A model generated the notes under the pieces. It was not told the DNA's origin and ran no database searches. It worked only from the letters and a program-made list of their open reading frames with translations. DNA of 64,000 nucleotides from Urinicoccus massiliensis. Its GTDB lineage: Bacteria; Bacillota; Clostridia; Tissierellales; Peptoniphilaceae. A program made the position numbers and the translations under genes. Below are positions 44,108 through 52,746 of the stretch, piece after piece. The first letter of the stretch is position 1. The number at the start of each line of letters is the position of its first letter. Where the stretch lies: contig NZ_LT635492.1 in assembly GCF_900120405.1 (NCBI RefSeq), positions 776,093 to 840,092 on the forward strand. The letters are read 5' to 3'.

Positions 44108-45163
44108 TTATAACACGCCCTCCTCATATTCCTTTTTTTCTTTTTTAATATTTACTTTAACATTTTTCAATATCAAATCCCTTTCTATATCTTTAAAGTC
44201 TAAAATATCCATTGAATAATATAGCCCATTTTTATAATTTTTCTCCAGGATTTTCTTAACAAGATTAGAACAAATTACAGCACTCATTGTACTGCTTTCT
44301 TTACTTTCTACTTCAATCTCAATGTTTTCCATAGAATTTTTCGCAGAAATTATTAGCTTGTTAAAATTATTTTTAGAAACATTTGCTTTAAAAAATGAAA
44401 TTATATTATCTATATCTTTACTATAACTACCCTCAAGTTTATCAGATTTTAATACTATTTCCTGCATTTTTCGAATAACTTTATCGTCATAAATTTGATT
44501 AAACCAATTTGCAGTGTTAACATTAAATTTTTCTGCTACTCTTAAAAATTCTTTGGTAATATAGTTCGATAGCTTATAAATATCACCATTAACATTTACA
44601 AATTTAATTCCATCTTCATATACAAGCTCACCATTTTTGTAATAATATAACGCTTTTCCAAACCCAGATAAATTTGTTAAAACAAAGTCTTCAATTGCTG
44701 ATTTACTGGGAATTTCTTCACTTACATTAAAACCTGAAATAGAATCAACATTTTTTAAACAACTACAAGCATAACTTGCCATAATTCCACTTAATCCAGG
44801 GAAATATCCCGAAGATAAAACAAATATGTTGTTATCTAATTCTTCTTTTATTTTATCCTCTAAAAATGATTCACCTGATGGATCTATATATGGAATATTG
44901 CATTCACTTGCTATTTTAGCTATCTTTTCTCCATTTTTATATGATGCTCCAGCACAATTTATCAAAATATCGACTTGATTACAAAATTCAGTGACTTTAC
45001 CCAAATCTTTTATGTCCATCTGTACATAGGTGCAATTTTCTGTATCTTGTTTTTTATTGTTCTTGTAGGTAGCATATAAAGGATATATCTCACTTATAAT
45101 TTCCACACATTTTGAACCAATATTTCCACTTCCTCCCAATATTCCAATTATCGGATTTTTCAT
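44108..45163 (-). CDS. Saccharopine dehydrogenase-like NAD(P)-dependent reductase
   Basis: The 351-residue protein begins MKNPIIGILGGSGNIGSKC, a Rossmann GxGxxG motif, and contains VDILINCAGASY and LSSGYFPGLSGIMASYACS, typical of the saccharopine dehydrogenase NADP-binding family. It follows the NRPS genes by about 90 bp and abuts the hydrolase gene. In pyochelin and yersiniabactin synthesis a thiazoline is reduced by PchG/Irp3, which belong to another family (Gfo/Idh/MocA-like). This enzyme is the obvious candidate for that step here; a different role in precursor supply is possible. Confidence 0.78.
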   Translation of the reverse strand: MKNPIIGILGGSGNIGSKCVEIISEIYPLYATYKNNKKQDTENCTYVQMDIKDLGKVTEFCNQVDILINCAGASYKNGEKIAKIASECNIPYIDPSGESFLEDKIKEELDNNIFVLSSGYFPGLSGIMASYACSCLKNVDSISGFNVSEEIPSKSAIEDFVLTNLSGFGKALYYYKNGELVYEDGIKFVNVNGDIYKLSNYITKEFLRVAEKFNVNTANWFNQIYDDKVIRKMQEIVLKSDKLEGSYSKDIDNIISFFKANVSKNNFNKLIISAKNSMENIEIEVESKESSTMSAVICSNLVKKILEKNYKNGLYYSMDILDFKDIERDLILKNVKVNIKKEKKEYEEGVL

Positions 45164-45252
45164 ATATTCACCTCTCTTTTAGTAAATAAAAACCAATATG
45201 ACTTCAATTTTTAGCTTGAATCATTAAATAATTTTATCATCTTGAATATTCC

Positions 45253-46875
45253 CTATTCATTAATGAATTTTAATATCTTCGTGCTATTTTGTTTTAGATT
45301 TTCTCCAGTTAAACAATCAAAATGTTGTCCTGATATACTGCTGTACACTATATTCCCAGCTAAATACTTCTCCCAAGTTTCTTTATCTTCTCCAAAAAAT
45401 TCTCCATAAAAACTTTTTTCTGTTTCTTCACAAGAGAAAACCCTTACATTCCCGTTATATTTTGGGGGTTTATAAGTTGATACACATCCAAAATTTTGAG
45501 AAAAGATGTTAAATAGTGTATTTAACATTTTTATTTCATTATCTAATAAATTTACCTTATCTCTATTTATTGAATTATAAAGATTATTTAGTCTTTCGGA
45601 AATTGGAATTGAAGAAAGTCTTTTAAACTCAAGTCCTATATCCTCATACTCTCCAACAAGTCTCTCAAACGACTGTATTTTCAAGTCACCATCTAGATTT
45701 TTTACCATATATTTTATACAATCATCAAGTCTTTCATCACTTACAGTATGACCAGCTTTAAAAATATCAGCATTTATTAGCCTAGAAAATGTTCTTTCTA
45801 GCAGTAATTCATTTTCTAAACTTGTCTTTAGTGCTATATCGTATTTATTTCTTGATAAACAATGGAAAACTGTTCTTTTTTGTTCTCTTGGAATAGTCGT
45901 ACTCAATAAAGTTACATCTGATACATTCATATTTTTATTGGTTATATAGTTCGCAGCCTCAATAGCTATCAATCCACCAACGCAATGTCCAATAAGGATA
46001 TACTTGGAATAACCGAGTTTACATAATACCTCTCCATATTTTTCTCCAAGATTTTTAAATGTATCCTCAGTTTTCATAGAAATATATTCAGCCTCATCTC
46101 CAAAAGAAAAGCCCAATACATCTTCGACATCATTACTATCTTTTATAATATAATCTAATAATTCTGTATATGCAGATAATGTTCCTGTCCCTGCGTGAAA
46201 TAAAACTTTAGCAGTTTTCTTATCATTTTCTAAACTGGATTTTTTTAATATTGATAAAGACTTATCAATCTTTTTATCAATATTATCAAATCTGTTTTGA
46301 ATTTTTTTGGAAATTTCTCTGATTGTCGGCGTTTGCATCATTTCAGTAAGCAAAGAACTCCAGTCCCAATCTTTTGCTTCTTCTACTTTTTCCAGAATTT
46401 CACTTATAATTTGTGCTATTAAAAGAGAGTCTCCTCCTACACTATAAAAGTTTTCATCTAATCCAATAAAAGACTTATTTAGCTCTTTACACCATATATC
46501 TTCAATCTTTTTTTCTATCTCTGTCATTTGTGATTTATCAATACTAATATCATCATCTTCTACTTTGAATAAACTTATTATTTCATCTTTGTTAATTTTC
46601 CCATTGCTTGTTTTGGGTAAATTTTGTAATATTTTTATATCAGATGGAATCATATAGTTTGGCAAAGAATCATTTAAATGCTCAAATAATTCTGTTTTGT
46701 CTATGGTATAATATTCATTTTTAAATCTCGTTACAAAAACACTTTGTCCTGATACTTCTAATAACTCACTACTTGGGAATGCATAAGTTATACTGCCATC
46801 ATTTCTATCTATAATATCTTCCCATTGTTTTTTTTGAGAAAAATGTTTGTTCGCTTTCTTTTCTTTCATCTTCAA
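45253..46875 (-). CDS. NRPS, C-terminal part: A-domain tail, PCP, thioesterase (frameshifted from the gene upstream)
   Basis: This frame of up to 540 codons begins in the middle of a protein. It starts with the end of an adenylation domain (A10 motif LPKTSNGKINK, about residue 90), then a carrier domain (GGDSLL, Ser150), then a thioesterase domain (about 215-540). The TE elbow reads GHCVGG, so Cys298 stands where serine is usual; LFHAGTGTL precedes it. Residues QWEDIIDRN continue the methyltransferase region of the overlapping upstream frame. One base removed from an A8 run at 46828-46835 would join the two. It lacks a good ribosome site and is unlikely to be a free-standing gene. Confidence 0.88.
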   Translation of the reverse strand: MKMKEKKANKHFSQKKQWEDIIDRNDGSITYAFPSSELLEVSGQSVFVTRFKNEYYTIDKTELFEHLNDSLPNYMIPSDIKILQNLPKTSNGKINKDEIISLFKVEDDDISIDKSQMTEIEKKIEDIWCKELNKSFIGLDENFYSVGGDSLLIAQIISEILEKVEEAKDWDWSSLLTEMMQTPTIREISKKIQNRFDNIDKKIDKSLSILKKSSLENDKKTAKVLFHAGTGTLSAYTELLDYIIKDSNDVEDVLGFSFGDEAEYISMKTEDTFKNLGEKYGEVLCKLGYSKYILIGHCVGGLIAIEAANYITNKNMNVSDVTLLSTTIPREQKRTVFHCLSRNKYDIALKTSLENELLLERTFSRLINADIFKAGHTVSDERLDDCIKYMVKNLDGDLKIQSFERLVGEYEDIGLEFKRLSSIPISERLNNLYNSINRDKVNLLDNEIKMLNTLFNIFSQNFGCVSTYKPPKYNGNVRVFSCEETEKSFYGEFFGEDKETWEKYLAGNIVYSSISGQHFDCLTGENLKQNSTKILKFINE

Positions 46876-49800
46876 ATCCTATCAATCCATCTTTGAATTC
46901 CATTGATGTTAATAACATATAACTCATTTTTGTTTCCTCTAATATAATCAAGGTTCCGGAATCTACTAATAGATTTTTTAAGTTTTTGATAACGAAATCT
47001 ATATTTCTAGAATTGTGTAATACATTTGCACATAGTATTAAATCAAATGAGAACGCATCTAGACCCTGCTTGTAAAAATCTTCATTTATATCAAATATTT
47101 TGTATTTTATCCAATCATATTCATGAAATATGTTTTTTGCGTTGTTAAAAAAGAATTCAGAAACATCAGTGAAATAATATTCAACTTTTGAATCTTTTAA
47201 TTTAGTAATTACATCAATAGTTGTTCCACCTACTCCTGCTCCAACTTCTAAAATCCTAAATGGTTTATTGTTATTTTTCATTTTTTCATTACATAAATAA
47301 TGTATTTCATTAGCTATAAATCGATTATTGATTCTATTTATTTTATTGTCGTGATATGATGCCAAAGCAGGTTTTAAATCCCCTTTTGGAAAAAGTAAAT
47401 TTAACGGATCTTCGATTCCTGTTATTAGTTCAGGTAGAGAATCATTAGATTTTTTTAAATAATCAAAAAAATCCTTACTGTAATTAAATTCATTTTCTAC
47501 TTTATAAAAATTACTCCATAGTTGTTCAAGCGTTTCTCCATTCTCTTCACCTAAATATTGGTATTGTTCCTCATCTAATTGTAATATTTTTTCTTTAACC
47601 AAAACATTTAGCCATCTCTTTAATAACTTGTCTAACTTATCAGGTACGTTTATTATTTTTTTAATCTCTTGAATATTATATGTGCTTTTTTGATCAGTAA
47701 AAATTCCAAAATGTTGAAATGTTCCTAAAATAGACATCAATGATACTTGGTCAGCACAATATCCCCACTTTATTAGTAAATTAAGATTCATATTCTCTAA
47801 GACACTTGATTCTAACTTTTTTAAAAATTCAATTTCATCACAACACAAATAAAGATCATTAGATACATAACTTTTAATCTTAGGAGTAACCACAGCATTT
47901 ATTCTACCATCTAAAGATTTCCCTTTTGTATATACAACTTGTGCAGAATCTACTTTGTTATAAGAAACAATTGCATCCTCTATTTCTGATAATTCTATTC
48001 TATATCCATGAATTTTTATTTGTCCATCTCCAGACTCTCTACCAGTAAAAATAATTAAACCATTTTTTAAATAATAACCTGTATCACCTGTTTTATAAAT
48101 GATTCCTCCATCTTTTCTTCTTATAAATTGTTCTTTATTTAATTTTTCATCTCCAATGTATCCCTTGGATATTCCCTTACCGCCAATATACAATCCACCT
48201 TTAACATAGTCGGGGCAAGGATTTAAATCTCTGTTTAAAATAAAAAATTTTTGATTTGACATAGGATATCCATATGGAACACTAATATCAAACTTCTCAT
48301 TTTTATCTATATCATAATAGATAGACCAAATGGATGCTTCTGTAGCCCCTCCCATGCTGACAAGCTTCACATTTTCAAAAATATTGTATACTCTGCTTGG
48401 TAAATTTGTTGGAATCCAATCTCCCGACAGCATACATAGTCTTAAATATTCACTCTTTTTTATTTTTTCAGATGCCTCTAAATAATTAACTATTAGTTGC
48501 ATTTGAGCTGGCACAGAGTTCCAAATAGTTACTCTATGAAGCAACATTAAATCATAAATATACTTTGAATTATTTGTTTTATCTGATTCTGGTAGTACTA
48601 ATGTTCCTCCAATATCAAAACACCCAAATATATCATATACCGATAAATCAAAAGATAATTTCGCTAACCCCAAAAACACGTCTGTTTCTTGTATCCTATA
48701 TCTCTCATTGACATCAATTATTGTATTCATAGCTGCATCATGCGTTATTCTTACGCCCTTAGGTTCACCGGTAGTTCCAGAAGTAAAGATTACATAAGCA
48801 TCATCCATATAATATTTCTTTAAATTTAAATCTTTCATGCTACAAAATTCACTTAAAGAAATATTGTGTAAATTTATATTTTTAAATTCAGAATTACTCA
48901 ACTCTTCATCACATGATAGAACCACTTTAACATCTGCTTTTTTTAGAATCTTGTTTTTTCTATTAATAGGCTGATCTACGTCTATTGGGACATATACAGC
49001 GCCACTTAATACAATAGCTAGTACAGATGCAATCTGCCACTCATTTTTTTCAATATTAACTGCTATTCTATCTCCATATCCTATTTTATTGTTTTTTAAT
49101 ACTTCCATTATCGAACTAACATACAAGCTTAATTTTCTATAAGAATAAGTATGTCCCTTGAAAACTAGAGCTGTTTTCTCTGGATTTTTATTTAGCATTT
49201 TTAAAAATCCATCTCCTAAAGTTCTTTTTGGAAAATTTCTTTGTGTTGAATTAATATCATTTCTAACTTGCAGAATATTTTCAGGTAATTCCACTGGATT
49301 TTTCAAAACTAGAATTTTATGCGGATTTTTACATAGTCCCTTAATTATATTTACAAAACCTGCGAACATTTCATCAATAACAACTTGATCAAACACAAAT
49401 TTTCTAATATCCCAATTTATTCTAGCTCCTGTCCTTTCCTCTGCTAACTGACAATCAATATAAACTTGAGGTGTTTGGCTGATTTTATAATTGACTTTTC
49501 GCTTTAGCAATACGTCATTTTCATTTGACAGACCAACTGTGCTTGTAAAAACTAACGGCACTACAACACTCTCACCTTTTAATCTGCTAAGCATTCTTAA
49601 CACTTCAACTCCAGAAAATGAGTTATGCTCCATATCCATCCATAAATTCTTTTGTAGATTTATTATCCTATCTTTAAATGTTAATTTACTGTCTATGTCT
49701 ATTGCTGATACATTCACATCCGTAAAATCTCCCACTATTTCATTAATATCTTTTATATTTAAAGAACTCCTCTTAAATAAAGTGGTGTTTATGCAAAATT

Positions 49801-50773
49801 TATTTGTGCCTGACCAGTAATATACTATTTCTGACAATACTGACATAACCAAAGCCGAAACTGTTACACCAATATTTTTTGACAAATCAGAGAGTTTACT
49901 CCACATGTCTTCATTTAAAAATATACTTTTTTGAAGAAAAGAGCTATCTTCTATATCTACAGTCTTTAGTGTCGGTAAGAATGGTGCGTTTCCCATATTT
50001 CCTATCTTATTTTCCCAATATTTTTTATCTTCTTGGCTATTAGCACTTTTATTTTGTTTTCTCCCTTTTTCATATATAACGATATCTCTATAGCTATTAG
50101 AATTACACACTTCTTTTTCGGGGTTATAATAAAAATCTTCTAAATCTTTCAATATGATATTCATGCTTATATAGTCAGCAACTATCATATCAACAGAAAA
50201 GTGAAGCAACGTTTTTTCATTTATTTTAGTTATTGCAATATCACACATTGGCCATTCACCAATTTTATACTGTTTGTTGGCTAATTTCTCCCTCAAAACT
50301 AATTCTTTTTCATCTATTGAAAAATTCTCTTCAACTTCAACAAATGGTACATCCTTTTGTACTTTTTGTTTACCATTCTTATATATGATTGCTCTAAGCA
50401 TATCGTGTTTTTTTATGACTTTATTCCATGCTATCTCTATTTTTTTCTTATCTAAAAGCTCGTTATATTCAATTTCCATATACCCATGGCAACCCACACC
50501 ACCCAATTCAAATGCTTTATTTCTTCCCAATAAATATGAACTCTGTATTTCTGTTAAATCAAATTCTTCATAACGATTTACATCGTCTCTTTTAAAATAT
50601 ACATTTCTTTCTTTATCCAAATATTCTAAAAGCATTGATTTATTAATCTTAAGTTGTTCTTTTAATTCATCTGTTAAACTCCCCTTAGGTGCTTTAAACT
50701 TTACGTTACAACCCTCTTTCCAAACAACTATATTTTTATTGTTTAAAATATCTAGTAATTCTGTTATACTCAT
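46805..50773 (-). CDS. NRPS: TubC docking, cyclization, cysteine-type adenylation with embedded methyltransferase
   Basis: About 1,322 residues. A TubC-like docking domain (1-50) is followed by a heterocyclization domain (about 70-490) with the DxxxxDxxS motif at Asp195, Asp200 and Ser203. The adenylation domain (about 520-960) has YVIFTSGTTGEPKG and the FDLSVYDIFG core seen in cysteine-activating domains of pyochelin/yersiniabactin enzymes. A methyltransferase with ILEVGAGVGGTT (about 1178) is inserted before the last A motifs, as in PchF. The frame then ends shortly after an A8 run, where the next frame carries on. It begins 20 bp after the ArCP-Cy-PCP gene, with AAAGGA before the chosen ATG. 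Confidence 0.93.
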   Translation of the reverse strand: MSITELLDILNNKNIVVWKEGCNVKFKAPKGSLTDELKEQLKINKSMLLEYLDKERNVYFKRDDVNRYEEFDLTEIQSSYLLGRNKAFELGGVGCHGYMEIEYNELLDKKKIEIAWNKVIKKHDMLRAIIYKNGKQKVQKDVPFVEVEENFSIDEKELVLREKLANKQYKIGEWPMCDIAITKINEKTLLHFSVDMIVADYISMNIILKDLEDFYYNPEKEVCNSNSYRDIVIYEKGRKQNKSANSQEDKKYWENKIGNMGNAPFLPTLKTVDIEDSSFLQKSIFLNEDMWSKLSDLSKNIGVTVSALVMSVLSEIVYYWSGTNKFCINTTLFKRSSLNIKDINEIVGDFTDVNVSAIDIDSKLTFKDRIINLQKNLWMDMEHNSFSGVEVLRMLSRLKGESVVVPLVFTSTVGLSNENDVLLKRKVNYKISQTPQVYIDCQLAEERTGARINWDIRKFVFDQVVIDEMFAGFVNIIKGLCKNPHKILVLKNPVELPENILQVRNDINSTQRNFPKRTLGDGFLKMLNKNPEKTALVFKGHTYSYRKLSLYVSSIMEVLKNNKIGYGDRIAVNIEKNEWQIASVLAIVLSGAVYVPIDVDQPINRKNKILKKADVKVVLSCDEELSNSEFKNINLHNISLSEFCSMKDLNLKKYYMDDAYVIFTSGTTGEPKGVRITHDAAMNTIIDVNERYRIQETDVFLGLAKLSFDLSVYDIFGCFDIGGTLVLPESDKTNNSKYIYDLMLLHRVTIWNSVPAQMQLIVNYLEASEKIKKSEYLRLCMLSGDWIPTNLPSRVYNIFENVKLVSMGGATEASIWSIYYDIDKNEKFDISVPYGYPMSNQKFFILNRDLNPCPDYVKGGLYIGGKGISKGYIGDEKLNKEQFIRRKDGGIIYKTGDTGYYLKNGLIIFTGRESGDGQIKIHGYRIELSEIEDAIVSYNKVDSAQVVYTKGKSLDGRINAVVTPKIKSYVSNDLYLCCDEIEFLKKLESSVLENMNLNLLIKWGYCADQVSLMSILGTFQHFGIFTDQKSTYNIQEIKKIINVPDKLDKLLKRWLNVLVKEKILQLDEEQYQYLGEENGETLEQLWSNFYKVENEFNYSKDFFDYLKKSNDSLPELITGIEDPLNLLFPKGDLKPALASYHDNKINRINNRFIANEIHYLCNEKMKNNNKPFRILEVGAGVGGTTIDVITKLKDSKVEYYFTDVSEFFFNNAKNIFHEYDWIKYKIFDINEDFYKQGLDAFSFDLILCANVLHNSRNIDFVIKNLKNLLVDSGTLIILEETKMSYMLLTSMEFKDGLIGFEDERKESEQTFFSKKTMGRYYR
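46828..46835 (-). other. A8 homopolymer at the NRPS frame break (slippage site candidate)
   Basis: The coding strand has eight consecutive A residues (TCTC-A8-CAATGG). With seven A the methyltransferase frame would run FFSKKQWEDI and continue into the PCP-TE frame. Polymerase slippage at such runs can restore the frame in part of the transcripts. A sequencing error or a real phase-off mutation are the alternatives. Confidence 0.75.
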
Positions 50774-50793
50774 TAAATCCATCCTTTCTTTTA

Positions 50794-52734
50794 TTAAATT
50801 GAATAAACTTCTATATCTTCAAGAATTTCATCAATCTTATCCGATATTCTTTCTATTGTTAGATTTGTAAATATTAAGTTCATTGAAATTTGGTTTTCTA
50901 ATTTAAAAACCCTTTTAATTTCATTGATTATACCCATAGCTTTTAAGCTATCACCTCCAATTTTAAAATAATTATCATAAATAGATATTTCTCTCATATC
51001 TAGATGCTTTTTCCATATAGCAATTATTTTGTTTTGTGTTACTGTTAGATTTATTGCATCAACTCTCGACTTTTCAGCTACAGGTGCATAAATACTTTTA
51101 TGCTTATTATAATTAAAATTACACTCTTTATACTCTCTATATTGTAAATAATTATTTGAAATTTCATTTTTTGCAATCCAATCATCATATTTAGTTAGTC
51201 TTAAAAGTTGTTCTTCTAAAGAATTTAACATATCATCTAACATTTTTTCAGGGAAAAGTTCATCTACACTGTCCCAGCATAATACTAAATCTCCATCTTT
51301 TATATAAGATTGGAAATCTAACCATACTCCTGGGGTTTGTGATACCATATATGTAATTTTGCCCAAAGCTTTACTTGAAGTTTCAGTTTCTAGTGGATAA
51401 TCTATGTTGCACGCAAAAACTACAGGTGAAACATTAAGACTTGTACCCTGTGATTTCGATATATCTCTTTGAACTTGTACTCCACTATAAGATGAATGAC
51501 TAGCATTGTCTATAAAGGTTTCGCTTATTCTATTCAAAGTTTCTAGGAAAGAAGTATCATTTTTTCTTTCATGTTCTACTAATAAGATATTTGTAAAGTC
51601 TGCCACCATATCTTTCAGGTTTTCGTTTGAAAGATCTCTATTAAATAATGGTAAGTTTATAAAAAACTTATCTTGGTTAGTCCATCTTTCTAGAATTAAA
51701 GCATATGCAGTTAATAAAACCATCGATGGAGTAGATTTATAGCTTGCTGCAAGCTCTTTTATTTTGCTCCATTTATCTTTTTCAATAACTCGTTTTCTTC
51801 TAGTAAATCTCGTTTCTTTAATTTGTTCAGGAGCTTTCTTTAATGGTAAATTAGGTCTTTCTATCTCAAATGAGTCTATTTTTTCTTTCCAAAACTCTTG
51901 GTCTTTTTTATAAATTTCAGAGTCTACTTCAAGATTGTTTATATAGTCTTTAAAGGTATAAGTGTTTAGATTGTCTAATTCTTTTCCTAAATACAATTCT
52001 CCTAATTCTTTCAAAAGAATACTCATACTCATGACATCGGCAACAAGTAAATCTAAATCAAAGAAAATTTTATTTCTATTCTGTGACAGATTTGCAAGTT
52101 TTAATCCTGCGACTTCTCCCATTTCTACTCTGAGTTTTCTATGCGATAAATTTTTTCGTATTTCATCTAATCTAATTTTTCTTTCTTTTTCATCTAAATT
52201 AGATAAGTCAAAAACTTCAATTTCTTCACTAAAAGGTTTATCTAATATTTCTTGCTTTCCATCTTCTGTGAATCTTGTCCTGAGCATTGGATGTCTATAT
52301 TGAAGTTTATTCCACGCATCATTCAATCTTTTATAATCTATATCTTTTCCATCTATTTCAATATAGGCATGACAACCCACTCCACCTAGAGTTTGATCAT
52401 CACTTCTGCCTATAAAATAAGAATATTGAACATCTGTTAGATTGAATGAATCATTGCCATCATTTGATTTCTTATTATCTTTTGAATGTTTCTTAATAAT
52501 TTTTGAATTAGCTACTAGGTCAAACCATGAATTAAGTGTAGGATTCTCAATGAGCTTTGCGAAGGATATTCTAAGTCCTTCTTTTTTAAGAATTCCTGAA
52601 AGTTGCATTACTTGCATGGAACTCAAGCCTTTTTCTATTAAATTGTCATTTTCTTTTATGTCTGATTTCTTCAAGGTATCTTTTAACCATTTTTCAATTA
52701 TTAGTTTAATTTCTTTTCTTGCATCAAATTCCAT
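50794..52734 (-). CDS. NRPS: aryl carrier, cyclization and peptidyl carrier domains (ArCP-Cy-PCP)
   Basis: The 646-residue protein has an N-terminal aryl carrier domain (NLIEKGLSSMQVM, phosphopantetheine Ser39), a cyclization domain (about 100-530; DxxxxDxxS at Asp228, Asp233, Ser236) and a C-terminal peptidyl carrier domain (GGDSLK, Ser596). It has no adenylation domain. The aryl acid would be loaded by the neighbouring AMP ligase. Cysteine for its PCP must come from the A domain of the next protein, acting in trans. The Cy domain would then form an aryl-thiazoline. GAAAGGAGC precedes the ATG. The same domain set is split from HMWP2/PchE-like proteins. Confidence 0.93.
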   Translation of the reverse strand: MEFDARKEIKLIIEKWLKDTLKKSDIKENDNLIEKGLSSMQVMQLSGILKKEGLRISFAKLIENPTLNSWFDLVANSKIIKKHSKDNKKSNDGNDSFNLTDVQYSYFIGRSDDQTLGGVGCHAYIEIDGKDIDYKRLNDAWNKLQYRHPMLRTRFTEDGKQEILDKPFSEEIEVFDLSNLDEKERKIRLDEIRKNLSHRKLRVEMGEVAGLKLANLSQNRNKIFFDLDLLVADVMSMSILLKELGELYLGKELDNLNTYTFKDYINNLEVDSEIYKKDQEFWKEKIDSFEIERPNLPLKKAPEQIKETRFTRRKRVIEKDKWSKIKELAASYKSTPSMVLLTAYALILERWTNQDKFFINLPLFNRDLSNENLKDMVADFTNILLVEHERKNDTSFLETLNRISETFIDNASHSSYSGVQVQRDISKSQGTSLNVSPVVFACNIDYPLETETSSKALGKITYMVSQTPGVWLDFQSYIKDGDLVLCWDSVDELFPEKMLDDMLNSLEEQLLRLTKYDDWIAKNEISNNYLQYREYKECNFNYNKHKSIYAPVAEKSRVDAINLTVTQNKIIAIWKKHLDMREISIYDNYFKIGGDSLKAMGIINEIKRVFKLENQISMNLIFTNLTIERISDKIDEILEDIEVYSI

Positions 52735-52746
52735 GTTTTGCTCCTT

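Noticed and set aside
45253-46875. Treating the PCP-TE frame as an independent gene
   Set aside because: It begins inside the A-domain tail, overlaps the upstream frame at a homopolymer and lacks a ribosome site; a frameshift explains it better.
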